Source of the DNA: Peptacetobacter hiranonis
GTDB lineage: Bacteria; Bacillota; Clostridia; Peptostreptococcales; Peptostreptococcaceae
NCBI RefSeq assembly: GCF_008151785.1
Contig: NZ_CP036523.1
Span: 682,001-746,000 of the forward strand
Direction of reading: 5' to 3'
DNA: 64,000 nucleotides
Every line of letters starts with the position of its first letter. Position 1 is the first letter of the stretch. The position numbers and the translations under genes are program-made. Of this stretch, positions 43,667 to 53,151 are shown piece after piece. A model generated the notes under the pieces. The model saw only the letters and a list, made by a program, of their open reading frames with translations. It made no database searches and had not been told where the DNA came from.

Positions 43667-44365
43667 ATGAATAATAATCTAGACTTTACAAGAAGAGATA
43701 GTATGGTAAAAGATAGGGTACAGAAGATACCAAAAGCTGTGTCTTTTAGCCACGAAGAGATTAAATCTCACTTCAAAGAGAATATAAAGCATATAGAAGA
43801 TTCTTTAAAAATTTTAGAAAATAATAGTTTAAATGTTGAAGATGCAGCAAATATCCTAAGATCTCAGATAATGTTTTTAGATAGTGCATTAGATTTTTAC
43901 ATGCATGAGATAACTAAATACGGTATGAAGAAAATGTTTGATGGTCAATGGGAGAGAAATGATAAGTATCTTGATTTTAAGATTAGTTTAGATGCATTGC
44001 ATACTATAAGTGAGCTTAATGAGAAGGAATTTTTTAATGATATTATTAATAAGTCTATATCAGCAGAAACTTTTATGGAGTTTAATAGTATTAAAAAGCA
44101 GATTAATATGATTGGATTGGATATTAATGTTATTGCCAGAGCAGCATTTTATAAGAAGGGCGATAGTACAAGTCCGATGAATAAGATGAAGGAATTTTTA
44201 AATACGCTTTATTATAGAAGAAATAGGATTGCCCATCAGTCGGATAGAGATCCTTTGACTAGTGTTAGAAGTGATATTGATGTAGATTTTGTGAAGAGTA
44301 ATATTGATGTAGTGGTTAAGATAGTTTCTGCTATAGATGATGAGATAGAGAAGAAGAATAATTAG
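43667..44365 (+). CDS. HEPN-family (RiboL-PSP-HEPN-like) protein, putative RNase
   Basis: 232 aa, all-helical. The C-terminal YYRRNRIAHQSDRDP (about residues 184-198) contains the R-X4-H motif of HEPN RNases (RNRIAH), and the N-terminal half has a long helix ending SQIMFLDSALDFYMHEITKYG that is typical of the RiboL-PSP-HEPN group. HEPN proteins in defence loci cut RNA when triggered. It is translated together with the AAA ATPase directly upstream and ends before a cassette-end module. Confidence 0.7.
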   Translation: MNNNLDFTRRDSMVKDRVQKIPKAVSFSHEEIKSHFKENIKHIEDSLKILENNSLNVEDAANILRSQIMFLDSALDFYMHEITKYGMKKMFDGQWERNDKYLDFKISLDALHTISELNEKEFFNDIINKSISAETFMEFNSIKKQINMIGLDINVIARAAFYKKGDSTSPMNKMKEFLNTLYYRRNRIAHQSDRDPLTSVRSDIDVDFVKSNIDVVVKIVSAIDDEIEKKNN

Positions 44366-44381
44366 TTTTTGATAAATTATA

Positions 44382-44444
44382 AGAACATATGTTTGTTATA
44401 AATTAAAAGGACAAAAATAGACTTACAAAAGCAAGCCTATTTTT
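44382..44444. repeat. Cassette-end module: AGAACATATGTT plus bidirectional terminator
   Basis: AGAACATATGTT (44382-44393), then AAAAATAGACTT (44413-44424) with AAGCCTATTTTT (44433-44444). The one C/T change in the stem keeps pairing as G-C/G-T. Confidence 0.7.
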
Positions 44445-44472
44445 GTCTTTTTTCTTAAAATAGAAATAAATA

Positions 44473-44508
44473 AGGACTACCAAATTAATTAATATTAATC
44501 TGATAGCC
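44473..44508 (-). terminator. Terminator-like hairpin of S-layer gene 44549-46645
   Basis: On the - strand GGGCTATCAGATTAAT pairs with ATTAATTTGGTAGTCC. The tail is T/A mixed, so efficiency is uncertain. Confidence 0.5.
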
Positions 44509-44548
44509 CCCTCTTATAAACTTATATTAAGTTTTAGTTAGTAAAAAA

Positions 44549-46645
44549 TTATTTGTTTAATCCTAATTTAGTTACTACTGTCTGCATTACTTTTTCAGCA
44601 ACACCTTCACCTATCTGATATACAGTTCTATCTGTTAATCTCTTGTTAGAATTTATTACTAACTGGTTTAACTGTTCATCAGTTATTTTATCTGTTGCTA
44701 ATACTATTGGAGCAGCTACGCCACCTCTTTCAGAAGCAAATAATGAAGCAGTTAAAGCATCTACTAATTCTTCTTTATTTCTCTGTCCATCTTTTGCTAT
44801 TAAGACATTTCCAAAGTTTTTATGATATTTTTTGATTACTAGTGCATTTGTTTCAAATCTATTTTTACCATTTATTCTTGTTACATTTTCCTTATCCATT
44901 AATTCAACTAATTCATCTTCAGTTGATTTAGGAACAACACCTTCTCCACCTACTATTTCAACTTTATTAAAGTCAGATACTTCATTTATACCTACTGTAG
45001 ATAATCCTTTTGTTGATTTTGCAACTACTATTGCTGATTTTTTAGATGCAGCATGTGCAGCTATTGACATAGCATCGGCTTCACCTTCTGCTCCTACTAC
45101 ATAGGCTTTGTCAGTTATTCCTAATTTGTCTGCTACTGCTAATGAAGTTTCTTCTCTGTTATCTCCAGATATTCTCTTAACTTTGAATCCTATTTCTTTT
45201 AATTCATTTGCTACATTCTGAGATACTACAGCTTCTCCACCTATTATTGTTACTGTTATATCTTTTAATTCACCAACTTCATGTTTAGCTATTAATTTTC
45301 TCATGAAATCTTTTGTTTCTTTTGGTAATTTATCTGTTGCTGTTAATAATATTGGAGCTTCTTTTGCTTTAGAGTATGGAGCTGCTGCTAATCCATCTAC
45401 TAATGCTTTTCCATTTATTAATACTAATTCATTAGCTTTATTTTTATTATACTGACCAGCTATATATGTTTCTGCTATTTCTACTGCTGTTGCATATCTA
45501 TTATCTCCTGCTAATTTTTCAACTGAAGCAACTCTTTTAGCTAACCAAGTTTTTAGTGTTTTTATTCTTGGTTCATGTAAAGAATCTCCAACAACTTTAA
45601 TTATAGTTTTAGTTCCATTAGCATCTTTTAATTTAACTTCAAAGTAACGTTCTGTACCTTTACCAGGAGTTACAGAACCAACACTCTGAGTAGTTTTAGA
45701 ATTTCCATCATTTTCAAATGCTTTTATAGCATTCATTAATTCATGTCCCTGATCTGTTAACATGAATCCATCATATAAATCATCTACTTTTACTGTATAA
45801 TTTACATCACTATTTAAAAGTTTTACTTCATGTAATAATACAGATTTTTCACCTGCTATTGATACATTTTTATCTATATCAGTTTTATTTTCTTCCGCTT
45901 TGAAACCAGCTATTTTACCCTGTATAACACTATCATCTAAAGCTGATATATCGTTTCCATCTTTATCTACAGGAGTTTTAAAAACTAATTTTGGTGTTCC
46001 TATAGCACACTCTACTTTATTGAATTCTCCATTGTCATCTTTTGATCCAAGAGTTATTATAACTTTTGTTTCATCTTTATTAACTTCTAAGTTAACTATC
46101 CAACCTTTCTGTACAGCAGCTTTTAAGTTTGTATTTGTTATATCATTATAATCTGAGTTAGCACTAAATAGTTTTACATCTTTAACTAATGCAGCAAAAG
46201 TAGCTTTGTCGTAGTTAACATCTTTTGATTCTCCTTTTTTAGTAGAGAATAAACCACCTTTACCTTCAACGCTACCTAATTCATATACTTTTATAGTGTA
46301 AACTTTAGAATCATCTAAATTTTTTAAAACTTCAACGTTAGAGAATACGTTTATTTTTGTATTTGCAGTTTTATCTGTTACATATTCAGTAGCTGTTTCA
46401 CTACCAACTTTTTTTACTTCTTTTCCATCAGCATCTAATACCTGGAATCTATATACTGATTTTCCTGCTTCTACATCTGTTTCATGATATTTTTTTGTGT
46501 TCATTAACTCTTCTAAGTCATTTATAAATAGACCTATTTTACCATGTGTTGTTTCATCTTTTGTTACCTCAGCAGCTAATACTGGTGCTACACTTGTAGC
46601 TAGCATTGCTCCTGCCATTACCACTGATAATTTTTTCTTATTCAT
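44549..46645 (-). CDS. S-layer protein (CWB2), silent unit D, second N-terminal type
   Basis: 698 aa. Its exposed half belongs to a type different from units A-C: THGKIGLFINDLEELMNTKK, KSVYRFQVLDADGKEV, DLYDGFMLTDQGHELMNAI. CWB2 modules at about 372 (LAGDNRYATAVEIAETY), 485 (RISGDNREETSLAVAD) and 588 (RINGKNRFETNALV). It is a near relative of unit E (50965-53151), and the two share an identical leader extension. The C-terminus is MQTVVTKLGLNK. Inferred silent. Confidence 0.92.
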   Translation of the reverse strand: MNKKKLSVVMAGAMLATSVAPVLAAEVTKDETTHGKIGLFINDLEELMNTKKYHETDVEAGKSVYRFQVLDADGKEVKKVGSETATEYVTDKTANTKINVFSNVEVLKNLDDSKVYTIKVYELGSVEGKGGLFSTKKGESKDVNYDKATFAALVKDVKLFSANSDYNDITNTNLKAAVQKGWIVNLEVNKDETKVIITLGSKDDNGEFNKVECAIGTPKLVFKTPVDKDGNDISALDDSVIQGKIAGFKAEENKTDIDKNVSIAGEKSVLLHEVKLLNSDVNYTVKVDDLYDGFMLTDQGHELMNAIKAFENDGNSKTTQSVGSVTPGKGTERYFEVKLKDANGTKTIIKVVGDSLHEPRIKTLKTWLAKRVASVEKLAGDNRYATAVEIAETYIAGQYNKNKANELVLINGKALVDGLAAAPYSKAKEAPILLTATDKLPKETKDFMRKLIAKHEVGELKDITVTIIGGEAVVSQNVANELKEIGFKVKRISGDNREETSLAVADKLGITDKAYVVGAEGEADAMSIAAHAASKKSAIVVAKSTKGLSTVGINEVSDFNKVEIVGGEGVVPKSTEDELVELMDKENVTRINGKNRFETNALVIKKYHKNFGNVLIAKDGQRNKEELVDALTASLFASERGGVAAPIVLATDKITDEQLNQLVINSNKRLTDRTVYQIGEGVAEKVMQTVVTKLGLNK

Positions 46646-46785
46646 TATCTCTTTACCTCCGTTTTTTCTTTTATTTTCACTCTTTTTTTATTTCCTATTT
46701 TCAGAAAAAAAGCAACCCAAAATAAAAAATTTAACTTCAGTCAAGGCTTCATAAAAAATTTTTCTCTTAAGTTACAAGAAGAAGC

Positions 46786-46979
46786 TTTCTCTCTTTTCTT
46801 CTGTTATCTTATGGCTTTTCTTTCACTTACTCTTTCTTATTCTTTCCTTTTCCTTCGTTTTCCTTTTTTATTCTTTTCTTCTCTTTTTTTCTCTATTCTC
46901 TTGCTCTTTTTTCGCAATTATTTTTCCACATTTTTATTGTACGGAGTTTTTACATAGCGACGCCCCCCTAAGCCCCCAC
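46786..46979 (-). repeat. Leader repeat copy D (157-bp core, inverted) plus boundary
   Basis: Core 46786-46942. The boundary begins CGGAGTTTTTACATAGCGAC, with two changes compared with the others, then GCCCCCCTAAGCCCCC to about 46978. The roughly 100 bases between repeat and gene are identical to those of copy E. Confidence 0.85.
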
Positions 46980-47121
46980 TACGCACTCATGGAAATACAT
47001 TCTTTTTCTTTTTATACTAGATTGCAAAAGAAGTTAATTAAATCAATCTTTTCTATTTTATTAATTGTATTTAGAATGATATAATTAATTAAGGAAACAT
47101 ATTACAAAGGAGGGAGCACGT

Positions 47122-48906
47122 ATGGATATATTTGAACTTATGGACATAGGTGAAAATAGTGAGATAGAATTCAAAAAAGCGAAGAATAGTGTTCCAAAAG
47201 ACTTGTGGGAAACATATTCTGCAATGGCTAACACAAACGGGGGAACGATTGTGTTAGGTGTAGAGGAAAGATTTGACACAGATGAAAAGTTTGATATATC
47301 TGGAGTTGAATCTGTTGAAAAAATGTTAAAAGATTTTTGGAGTACTATAAATGGTAATAAAGTAAATAAAAATATATTAATGGAAGAAAATGTTGAAGTA
47401 ATAAATATAAATCATAAAAAAGTTATAAAGATTGAAATTCCAAGAGCTAGTTATATAGATAAGCCGATATATTTGAATAATAATCCATATAATGGAACTT
47501 ATAAACGAAATTATGAAGGTGATTATAAGTGCTCACAGGATGAAGTTAATGCAATGTTTAGAGATGCATCAGAAAAAGGATTCGATTCTTCAATTTTGGA
47601 GTACTATGATATGGACGATCTTGATATGCCAACTGTGAATCGGTATAGAAATAGATTCTCTGTTATAAATCTTAATCATGCATGGCATAATTTGTCTGAT
47701 GAGGAGTTTCTTATTCAATTAGGTGCTATGGACAAGGATAGAAAGACTAAAAAAGTTTGGCTAACGGTTGCAGGTCTTTTAATGTTTGGAAAAAGTACAA
47801 GTATCAGAAGTTATTTCCCATATTTTAATCTAGATTATCTAAAAATGGTAAATGTGGATGAGGATTTGAGATACAATGAAAGATTTACAATAGATGGAAG
47901 ATGGGAGAGCAATCTGTTTAATTTCTTTACTGTAGTTATAAATAAGTTGTCCGAGGATATTCCAATTCCATTTAAGTTGAATGGAATAACAAGAATTGAT
48001 GACACTTCTGTTCATCGGGCAATTCGTGAAGCCTTTGTAAATGCTATTGTTCATGGAGATTATTCTGTACAGGGAACTTTAAGAATTAAAAAGTTTAAAG
48101 ATAGGTTTGAATTTTATAATCCTGGTTGCTTGAAGATTCCTGTTGCTGATATTTACAAGGGTGGAACTAGTAAATGTAGAAATCCATTTATTCAAAAGAT
48201 GTTTAGAATGATAGGATTTGGTGAAAATATAGGTTCAGGATTTTTCAAGATATTAAAAGCCTGGAAAGAGCAGCAGTGGGCAATTCCTATACTAGAAGAA
48301 AATTTTGCTACAAATGAAGTTGTGCTAAAACTGAACATGATTTCTTTGGTCCCAGAGGTATATATGGGAAAATTGAAAGAGATATATGGAAGTAGTTTGG
48401 ATTTATTGAATGCAGATGAGATAAAAATTCTTGTGACAGCGATAACTGAGGATGAGGTAACTAATGCAAGGATGCAATGTGTTACAAATTTACATCCTAA
48501 TGATATTACAGAGATGCTTAGAAGTATGGTAAATAGAGGATTCTTGATAGAAGAAGGCTTTGGCAGGGGTAAGAAGTATATGATTAATGAGGAATTCTGC
48601 TGTGAAGAGAGTAATTCTGGCTTGGATGTTATAGGAGATGAATCTAAAGGAAATAATGTAGAGAAAAAAGTTGTTTCTTTAGATGATTTAAACTTAAATA
48701 ATGTAAGACTTAGTCGAGTGGAAGAGGATATTTTAAAGATTATAATCAATGACGGATTTACAAGTACTAGAATAAATTCGGAAAAATTAGAAATACCTAA
48801 GCATATAAGTATAAGAGCTTGTAACGATCTTATCGAAAAAGGATTAATAAAAAGAGAAGGATGTAATAGAGCTACAAAATATGTTTTAGTAAATAATAAT
48901 CTTTAA
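47122..48906 (+). CDS. AlbA_2/Schlafen-type ATP-binding protein (RecG-like), unit D
   Basis: 594 aa. The AlbA_2 domain (residues 1-140) has GENSEIEFKKAKNSVPKDLW, MANTNGGTIVLGVEE and YKRNYEGDYKCSQDEV. The central GHKL-type segment has REAFVNAIVHGDYS (about 305), FYNPGCLK and GFGENIGSGFFKI. Two winged-helix segments follow near the C-terminus. Such proteins are described as transcription regulators or helicase-like and occur in defence islands; the precise role is unknown. AAAGGAGGGAG precedes the ATG. A paralogue lies at 53728-55470 and a decayed fragment at 50431-50655. Confidence 0.75.
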   Translation: MDIFELMDIGENSEIEFKKAKNSVPKDLWETYSAMANTNGGTIVLGVEERFDTDEKFDISGVESVEKMLKDFWSTINGNKVNKNILMEENVEVININHKKVIKIEIPRASYIDKPIYLNNNPYNGTYKRNYEGDYKCSQDEVNAMFRDASEKGFDSSILEYYDMDDLDMPTVNRYRNRFSVINLNHAWHNLSDEEFLIQLGAMDKDRKTKKVWLTVAGLLMFGKSTSIRSYFPYFNLDYLKMVNVDEDLRYNERFTIDGRWESNLFNFFTVVINKLSEDIPIPFKLNGITRIDDTSVHRAIREAFVNAIVHGDYSVQGTLRIKKFKDRFEFYNPGCLKIPVADIYKGGTSKCRNPFIQKMFRMIGFGENIGSGFFKILKAWKEQQWAIPILEENFATNEVVLKLNMISLVPEVYMGKLKEIYGSSLDLLNADEIKILVTAITEDEVTNARMQCVTNLHPNDITEMLRSMVNRGFLIEEGFGRGKKYMINEEFCCEESNSGLDVIGDESKGNNVEKKVVSLDDLNLNNVRLSRVEEDILKIIINDGFTSTRINSEKLEIPKHISIRACNDLIEKGLIKREGCNRATKYVLVNNNL

Positions 48907-48920
48907 TTCCAATCTAAAAT

Positions 48921-49040
48921 GTAACGCAAATGCAATAAATGCTGTTTTTGTAACGCAAAATGTAACGCAAATGCAAAAAAGACTATTTATGTAACGCAAA
49001 ATGTAACGCAAATGCTTATTCGTTTGATTTGCGTTGCATA
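48921..49040. repeat. GTAACGCAAA iteron-like repeats
   Basis: GTAACGCAAA occurs at 48921, 48950, 48962, 48991 and 49003, mostly followed by ATG(C), plus an inverted TTTGCGTTGC near 49028. Close pairs are 12 bases apart. The repeats lie between the AlbA_2 gene and the convergent two-gene operon. They may be a binding array for one of the nearby winged-helix proteins. Confidence 0.5.
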
Positions 49041-49080
49041 AATGTAACAATAAAATCTAATTTAATTACAAAAATGATAA

Positions 49081-49145
49081 AAGCCCACTCTTCAAAGTTT
49101 GGCGACGGAGAGAGTGGGCTTAACTCTTCTAAAGAAGAGTAAATA
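49081..49145. terminator. Terminator hairpins between convergent genes
   Basis: AAGCCCACTCT pairs with AGAGTGGGCTT (49081-49121), followed by AACTCTTCT/AGAAGAGT. They separate the AlbA_2 gene from the - strand operon. Confidence 0.6.
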
Positions 49146-49192
49146 TATCATTTTCTATCGAGTCACTTACGTGATTCCTTTTTCTATTTATA

Positions 49193-49690
49193 TTATACCA
49201 TATTTTTATTATCTTCAAAGTTGTCATATTTTGAGTAAATTCTGTAAAACTCATTAACTACAGGTTCCAAACTTCCGTATTTACCAGATTCTTTGATTCC
49301 GTATATTTCATCAACACTATATGGTAAATTACTCAAGCTTTCTCTATTGACAATAACGTAATAGTTAGAAGTGTTTTGAATAGCTTTTGCAAATTCTTCT
49401 GTTTTTACGTAAGATGCGTCCTCATCAAAGAAGATTATGCTATTTTCTGTTTCTTTGATTCTTCTTTCCCAATCATACTCGTCACTAGAAAAAGCTATAC
49501 AAGGATAGTCGCAATCAACTCGTATAAATCCTTGAAGAGTTTTATCCTTCGCAGCTCTTATTAAAGAAAGTAGAACTGTCTTTCCAGTTGCAGAATTTCC
49601 TTCTATTATAGTAATATTTCTGTTTAGTGTAAATTCATAGGTGATTTTGTTAGCAATATTACTAATTTTTACATGAACTTTTCCTTTCAA
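49193..49690 (-). CDS. Small P-loop NTPase of unknown function
   Basis: 165 aa. KVHVKISNIANKITYEFTLN leads into Walker A IEGNSATGKTVLLSLI (about 29-44); Walker B-like NSIIFFDEDASYV lies at about 85. It is a minimal AAA/ABC-like ATPase without a second half. It starts 2 bases after the stop of the gene 49693-50160, so the two form one operon. Functional family not recognised. It occupies the unit D defence region together with the AlbA_2 gene. Confidence 0.6.
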   Translation of the reverse strand: MKGKVHVKISNIANKITYEFTLNRNITIIEGNSATGKTVLLSLIRAAKDKTLQGFIRVDCDYPCIAFSSDEYDWERRIKETENSIIFFDEDASYVKTEEFAKAIQNTSNYYVIVNRESLSNLPYSVDEIYGIKESGKYGSLEPVVNEFYRIYSKYDNFEDNKNMV

Positions 49691-49692
49691 TA

Positions 49693-50160
49693 TTATCCCT
49701 CCAAAAATTTATATCCCTTGTAAGTGAATTCTTTGTTTGTTTTAACTATTGAGCCATCGTTGACGATAAATATTTCATCATCTCCATCTAAGTCAAAGTG
49801 CATTAGATATCTGAGATTGATGGTAATATCTTTATCTTTTGCTATTTTTAGTAAGTATGGAGAGCAGTTATCTCCACAATGAGTCGCATTGAATATCATA
49901 TCTGGATGTTTGTTTATCATAATCAGAGTTTTTACACCACCAGATAGTGTTTGTGGTGGGATTGGTCCAAGTACTGGGCTTTGGATTAGGTTTGGACCTA
50001 TGACATCTGATTTGTCGATTGCTTTTATCATTTCTACGCTGAGTGGATCTGTTATGCAGTCGTCTGTGTGCCGTATGTCAAAGGCAAGTGGAGGATTTTC
50101 TACCACGTTGTATTTTTCTATGTCATCTCTGTAGCTTCTGCTAAATAGTATTTTTAACAT
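49693..50160 (-). CDS. DUF4869-like protein paired with the small NTPase
   Basis: 155 aa. MLKILFSRSYRDDIEKYNVV, PLSVEMIKAIDKSDVIGPNL, ILGPIPPQTLSGGVKTLIMI-like centre (LGPIPPQTLSGG), FNATHCGDNCSPYLLKIA and a C-terminal TNKEFTYKGYKFLEG. I recall this layout from clostridial DUF4869 proteins of unknown function that sit beside a small ATPase. AGGAAA precedes the ATG. The pair is transcribed against the AlbA_2 gene, unlike the other defence-slot genes, which all read to the right. Confidence 0.5.
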   Translation of the reverse strand: MLKILFSRSYRDDIEKYNVVENPPLAFDIRHTDDCITDPLSVEMIKAIDKSDVIGPNLIQSPVLGPIPPQTLSGGVKTLIMINKHPDMIFNATHCGDNCSPYLLKIAKDKDITINLRYLMHFDLDGDDEIFIVNDGSIVKTNKEFTYKGYKFLEG

Positions 50161-50300
50161 AGTTTTGTTTCCTTTCTTTTATTTATAAATATAATTATTT
50201 TTTTCATCTTATTCCTATATAAATTATATCATAATTATATAATGTAGGAAAAAGTTAAAAAAGTATCTCAAAAGTAGCTTTACAAAAAGTAATACCAACA

Positions 50301-50332
50301 AGAACAAATGTTTTTTTGTCCAAAATCATTTA
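50301..50332. repeat. Isolated AGAACAAATGTT motif
   Basis: AGAACAAATGTT followed by TTTTTGTCC resembles the cassette-end motif but has no terminator stem behind it. It may mark the end of an older module that was lost. The rest of 50161-50430 shows only A+T-rich DNA. Confidence 0.4.
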
Positions 50333-50430
50333 TTAATACTCTATAAATTCCAAAATAAACATAAAAAAATGATATAATTAACATAGACTACACAAATAAA
50401 CAAAAATACCTATCTAAATAAAGATAATTG

Positions 50431-50655
50431 AGGATTAAAAAATTTAAAGATAGGTTTGAATTTTATAATCCTGGTTGCTTAAAGATTCCTATTAATGATA
50501 TTTACAAGGATTTACTACAAATAAGATTAATACATAAACTTTAGTAATTAGTTCGTATAAGAGTGTTAGATATTGTAATAATCTTATCGAAAAAGGAGCT
50601 ATTAAAAAAGGAGGTAAGGGCAGAAATGTCAGATATACTCTAGTTAATTAATAGT
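50431..50655 (+). pseudogene. Decayed fragment of an AlbA_2/Schlafen-type gene
   Basis: 50431-50510 closely matches 48086-48160 of the intact gene (FKDRFEFYNPGCLKIP region). 50551-50650 encodes NNLIEKGAIKKGGKGRN followed by VRYTLVN and a stop, matching the C-terminal winged helix of that gene. The central part is deleted and the frame broken. It is a remnant of a second module that once filled this slot. Confidence 0.7.
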
Positions 50656-50774
50656 TTATGCAACAGTTATTAATTAATCGTTTGATTTATGCAAGGATTA
50701 TGAAATGATTAGAAATTAATCGTTTGATTTATATTACAAAAATGGAACGTAAAATATTATTAGATTTATTATGC

Positions 50775-50836
50775 AGAACATATGTTTTTTTGAAAATTAT
50801 TGGCAAAAATAGACTTACAAAAGCAAGTCTATTTTT
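50775..50836. repeat. Cassette-end module: AGAACATATGTT plus bidirectional terminator
   Basis: AGAACATATGTT (50775-50786), then AAAAATAGACTT (50805-50816) and AAGTCTATTTTT (50825-50836). Confidence 0.75.
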
Positions 50837-50909
50837 GTCTTTTTTTGTGGGAAAATGATGAAGGCTACGTCTAAAAAATTTAATTAAATTATTTTTATTA
50901 TTATAAATG

Positions 50910-50940
50910 AAAAAACGAAGGCTATTTAGCCTTCGTTTTT
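50910..50940 (-). terminator. Terminator of S-layer gene 50965-53151
   Basis: AAAACGAAGGCT pairs with AGCCTTCGTTTT around ATTT; T-tracts on both sides allow either direction. Confidence 0.85.
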
Positions 50941-50964
50941 ATATTATAAATAATTGAATCAAAA

Positions 50965-53151
50965 TTATTTATTTAATCCTAATTTAGTTACTACTGTTTC
51001 CATTACAGATCTAGCAACACCATTACCTATCTGGTATACAGTTTTAGCAGAAGTTTTATCTGCATTTAATACTAGCTGATTTAACTGTTCTTTAGATATG
51101 CTATCAGTAGCTAATACTATTGGAGCTGATGGATTTGTTGCTGAATTTGATGATGCAAATATTGCTGCTGGTAATGCATCTATTAATTCTGATTTGTTTC
51201 TAGTTCCATCTTTTGCTATTAATGCATCATTAAATCCTTTGTGGTATTTTTTAATTACTAATGCATTTGTTTCCTGTCTATTTTTACCATTTATTCTTGT
51301 TACTTTTGTTTCATCATCTATTAATTCTTTTATTGCATCTTCATTTTCTTTTGGAAGAACACCTTCTCCACCTACTATTTCAACTTCAGTAAATTCAGAT
51401 ACTTCATTTAATCCTACTGTTGATAAACCATTTGCTGATTTTGCTACTATTATTGGAGTAGTCTGGAATCCTGCTGTTGAAGCATCTTTATCTCTAGAAG
51501 CTTCTGCTGCTATAGACATAGCATCTGCTTCACCAAATGCACCTACTACGTATGCTTTTGCAGTTGTTCCTATTTTATCTGCTACTGCTAATGAAGTTTC
51601 TTCTCTGTTATCTCCAGATATTCTCTTAACTTTGAATCCTATTTCTTTTAATTCATTTACTACTGACTGAGATACAACAGCTTCACCACCTACTATCGTT
51701 ACAGTTATAGCTTTGTTATTTAAATCTCCAACCTGTTTTTTAGCTATTAATTCTTTCATGTAAGTTTTTGTTTCTTTAGGTAAAGAATTTTCAGCTGTTA
51801 ATAATATAGGAGCACCCTGTTTTTTAGCGTATGGTGCTGCTGCTAATCCATCTACTAATGCTTCACCATTAACTAATACTAATTCAGAGTTTTCATCCCA
51901 AGAATACTGGCTAGCTCCAGCTAAATATGTTTTAGCTATTTCTACAGCTGTTGAATATCTGTTATCTCCTGCTAATAATTCAACATCAGCTTTTCCAGCT
52001 TTTAACCAATTTTTTAGAGTAGTTATTCTATCTACATGTAAAGAGTCTCCTAAAACTTTAACTACATGTTTTGTTCCATTAGCATCTACTAATGTAACAT
52101 TGAAATAACGTTCTGTACCTGTACCAGAAGTTATATTAGTGTCAACATTCTGAGTAGTTTTAGAATTTTTGTCGTTTTCAAATGTTCTTATAGCATTTAA
52201 TAATTCATGTCCTTTTTCTGTTAACATGAATCCATCATATAAGTCATCTACTTTTACAGTATAATTTACATCTCCATTTAATACTTTTACTTCGTGTAAT
52301 AATACAGCATTTTTACCAGCTATTGATACAGGAGTCTGTGAATCTGCTTCTTTAGCTACTTCAAATCCAGCTATATTACCCTGTACATATTCTTTAGTTG
52401 TATTGAATTTTGTATAGTAATTTGATTCATTCGCATCTGCAATTACATTACCTTTTGCATCTACAGGTCTTGCAAATGTTAATTTGTCTGTTCCTACTGC
52501 ACATTCTATTTTGTTGAATTCATCTCCAGTCTTAGATCCAAGAGTTACAACAACTTTAGAATCATTATCTTTTACTTCTAAGTTAGTTACCCAACCTTCT
52601 TTTACAGCTTTAGATAAACCTGCATAATTTTTTATAGCCTGGTCTTTGTCAGAAGATGCTTCTGTATAAGCTTTAGCATCTGCTACTAATTTAGCAAAGT
52701 CATCAGCTTTATATTTTATATTTGAACCAACTTCTTTTTCTGTAGAGAAGTATTCTCCATTTTTTTCTATACTTCCTAATTCATAAACTTTTACAGTATA
52801 GTTATTGTCTATTTTATCTGTTTCATTTAATTTTTTTAGAACATTTGCATCATCGTATACATTTATAACAGTTTTTCCATCTTTTAAAGTATAATCTTTT
52901 GATGTTGCACCAGATATTGTAACATCTTTTCCGTCTTTGTCTAATATAGAGAATCTATATACTGATTTTCCTGCTTCTGCATCTGTTTTATGGTATTTTT
53001 TTGTTTCCATTAATGCTTCTAAGTCATTTATGAAAAGTCCAAGTTTTCCATGTGTTGTTTCGTTGTTTGTAACTTCTGCTGCTAATACTGGCGCTACACT
53101 TGTTGCTAACATAGCTCCTGCCATTACTACTGATAATCTTTTCTTATTCAT
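50965..53151 (-). CDS. S-layer protein (CWB2), silent unit E, second N-terminal type
   Basis: 728 aa. Close paralogue of unit D (THGKLGLFINDLEALMETKK, KSVYRFSILDKDGKDV, DLYDGFMLTEKGHELLNAI) with small insertions spread over the exposed half. CWB2 modules at about 387 (LAGDNRYSTAVEIAKTY), 502 (RISGDNREETSLAVAD) and 617 (RINGKNRQETNALV). Signal peptide with KKRLS as in the expressed gene. The exposed parts of D and E diverge by many substitutions and indels while leader and signal sequence are identical, which suggests diversifying selection. Inferred silent. Confidence 0.92.
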   Translation of the reverse strand: MNKKRLSVVMAGAMLATSVAPVLAAEVTNNETTHGKLGLFINDLEALMETKKYHKTDAEAGKSVYRFSILDKDGKDVTISGATSKDYTLKDGKTVINVYDDANVLKKLNETDKIDNNYTVKVYELGSIEKNGEYFSTEKEVGSNIKYKADDFAKLVADAKAYTEASSDKDQAIKNYAGLSKAVKEGWVTNLEVKDNDSKVVVTLGSKTGDEFNKIECAVGTDKLTFARPVDAKGNVIADANESNYYTKFNTTKEYVQGNIAGFEVAKEADSQTPVSIAGKNAVLLHEVKVLNGDVNYTVKVDDLYDGFMLTEKGHELLNAIRTFENDKNSKTTQNVDTNITSGTGTERYFNVTLVDANGTKHVVKVLGDSLHVDRITTLKNWLKAGKADVELLAGDNRYSTAVEIAKTYLAGASQYSWDENSELVLVNGEALVDGLAAAPYAKKQGAPILLTAENSLPKETKTYMKELIAKKQVGDLNNKAITVTIVGGEAVVSQSVVNELKEIGFKVKRISGDNREETSLAVADKIGTTAKAYVVGAFGEADAMSIAAEASRDKDASTAGFQTTPIIVAKSANGLSTVGLNEVSEFTEVEIVGGEGVLPKENEDAIKELIDDETKVTRINGKNRQETNALVIKKYHKGFNDALIAKDGTRNKSELIDALPAAIFASSNSATNPSAPIVLATDSISKEQLNQLVLNADKTSAKTVYQIGNGVARSVMETVVTKLGLNK

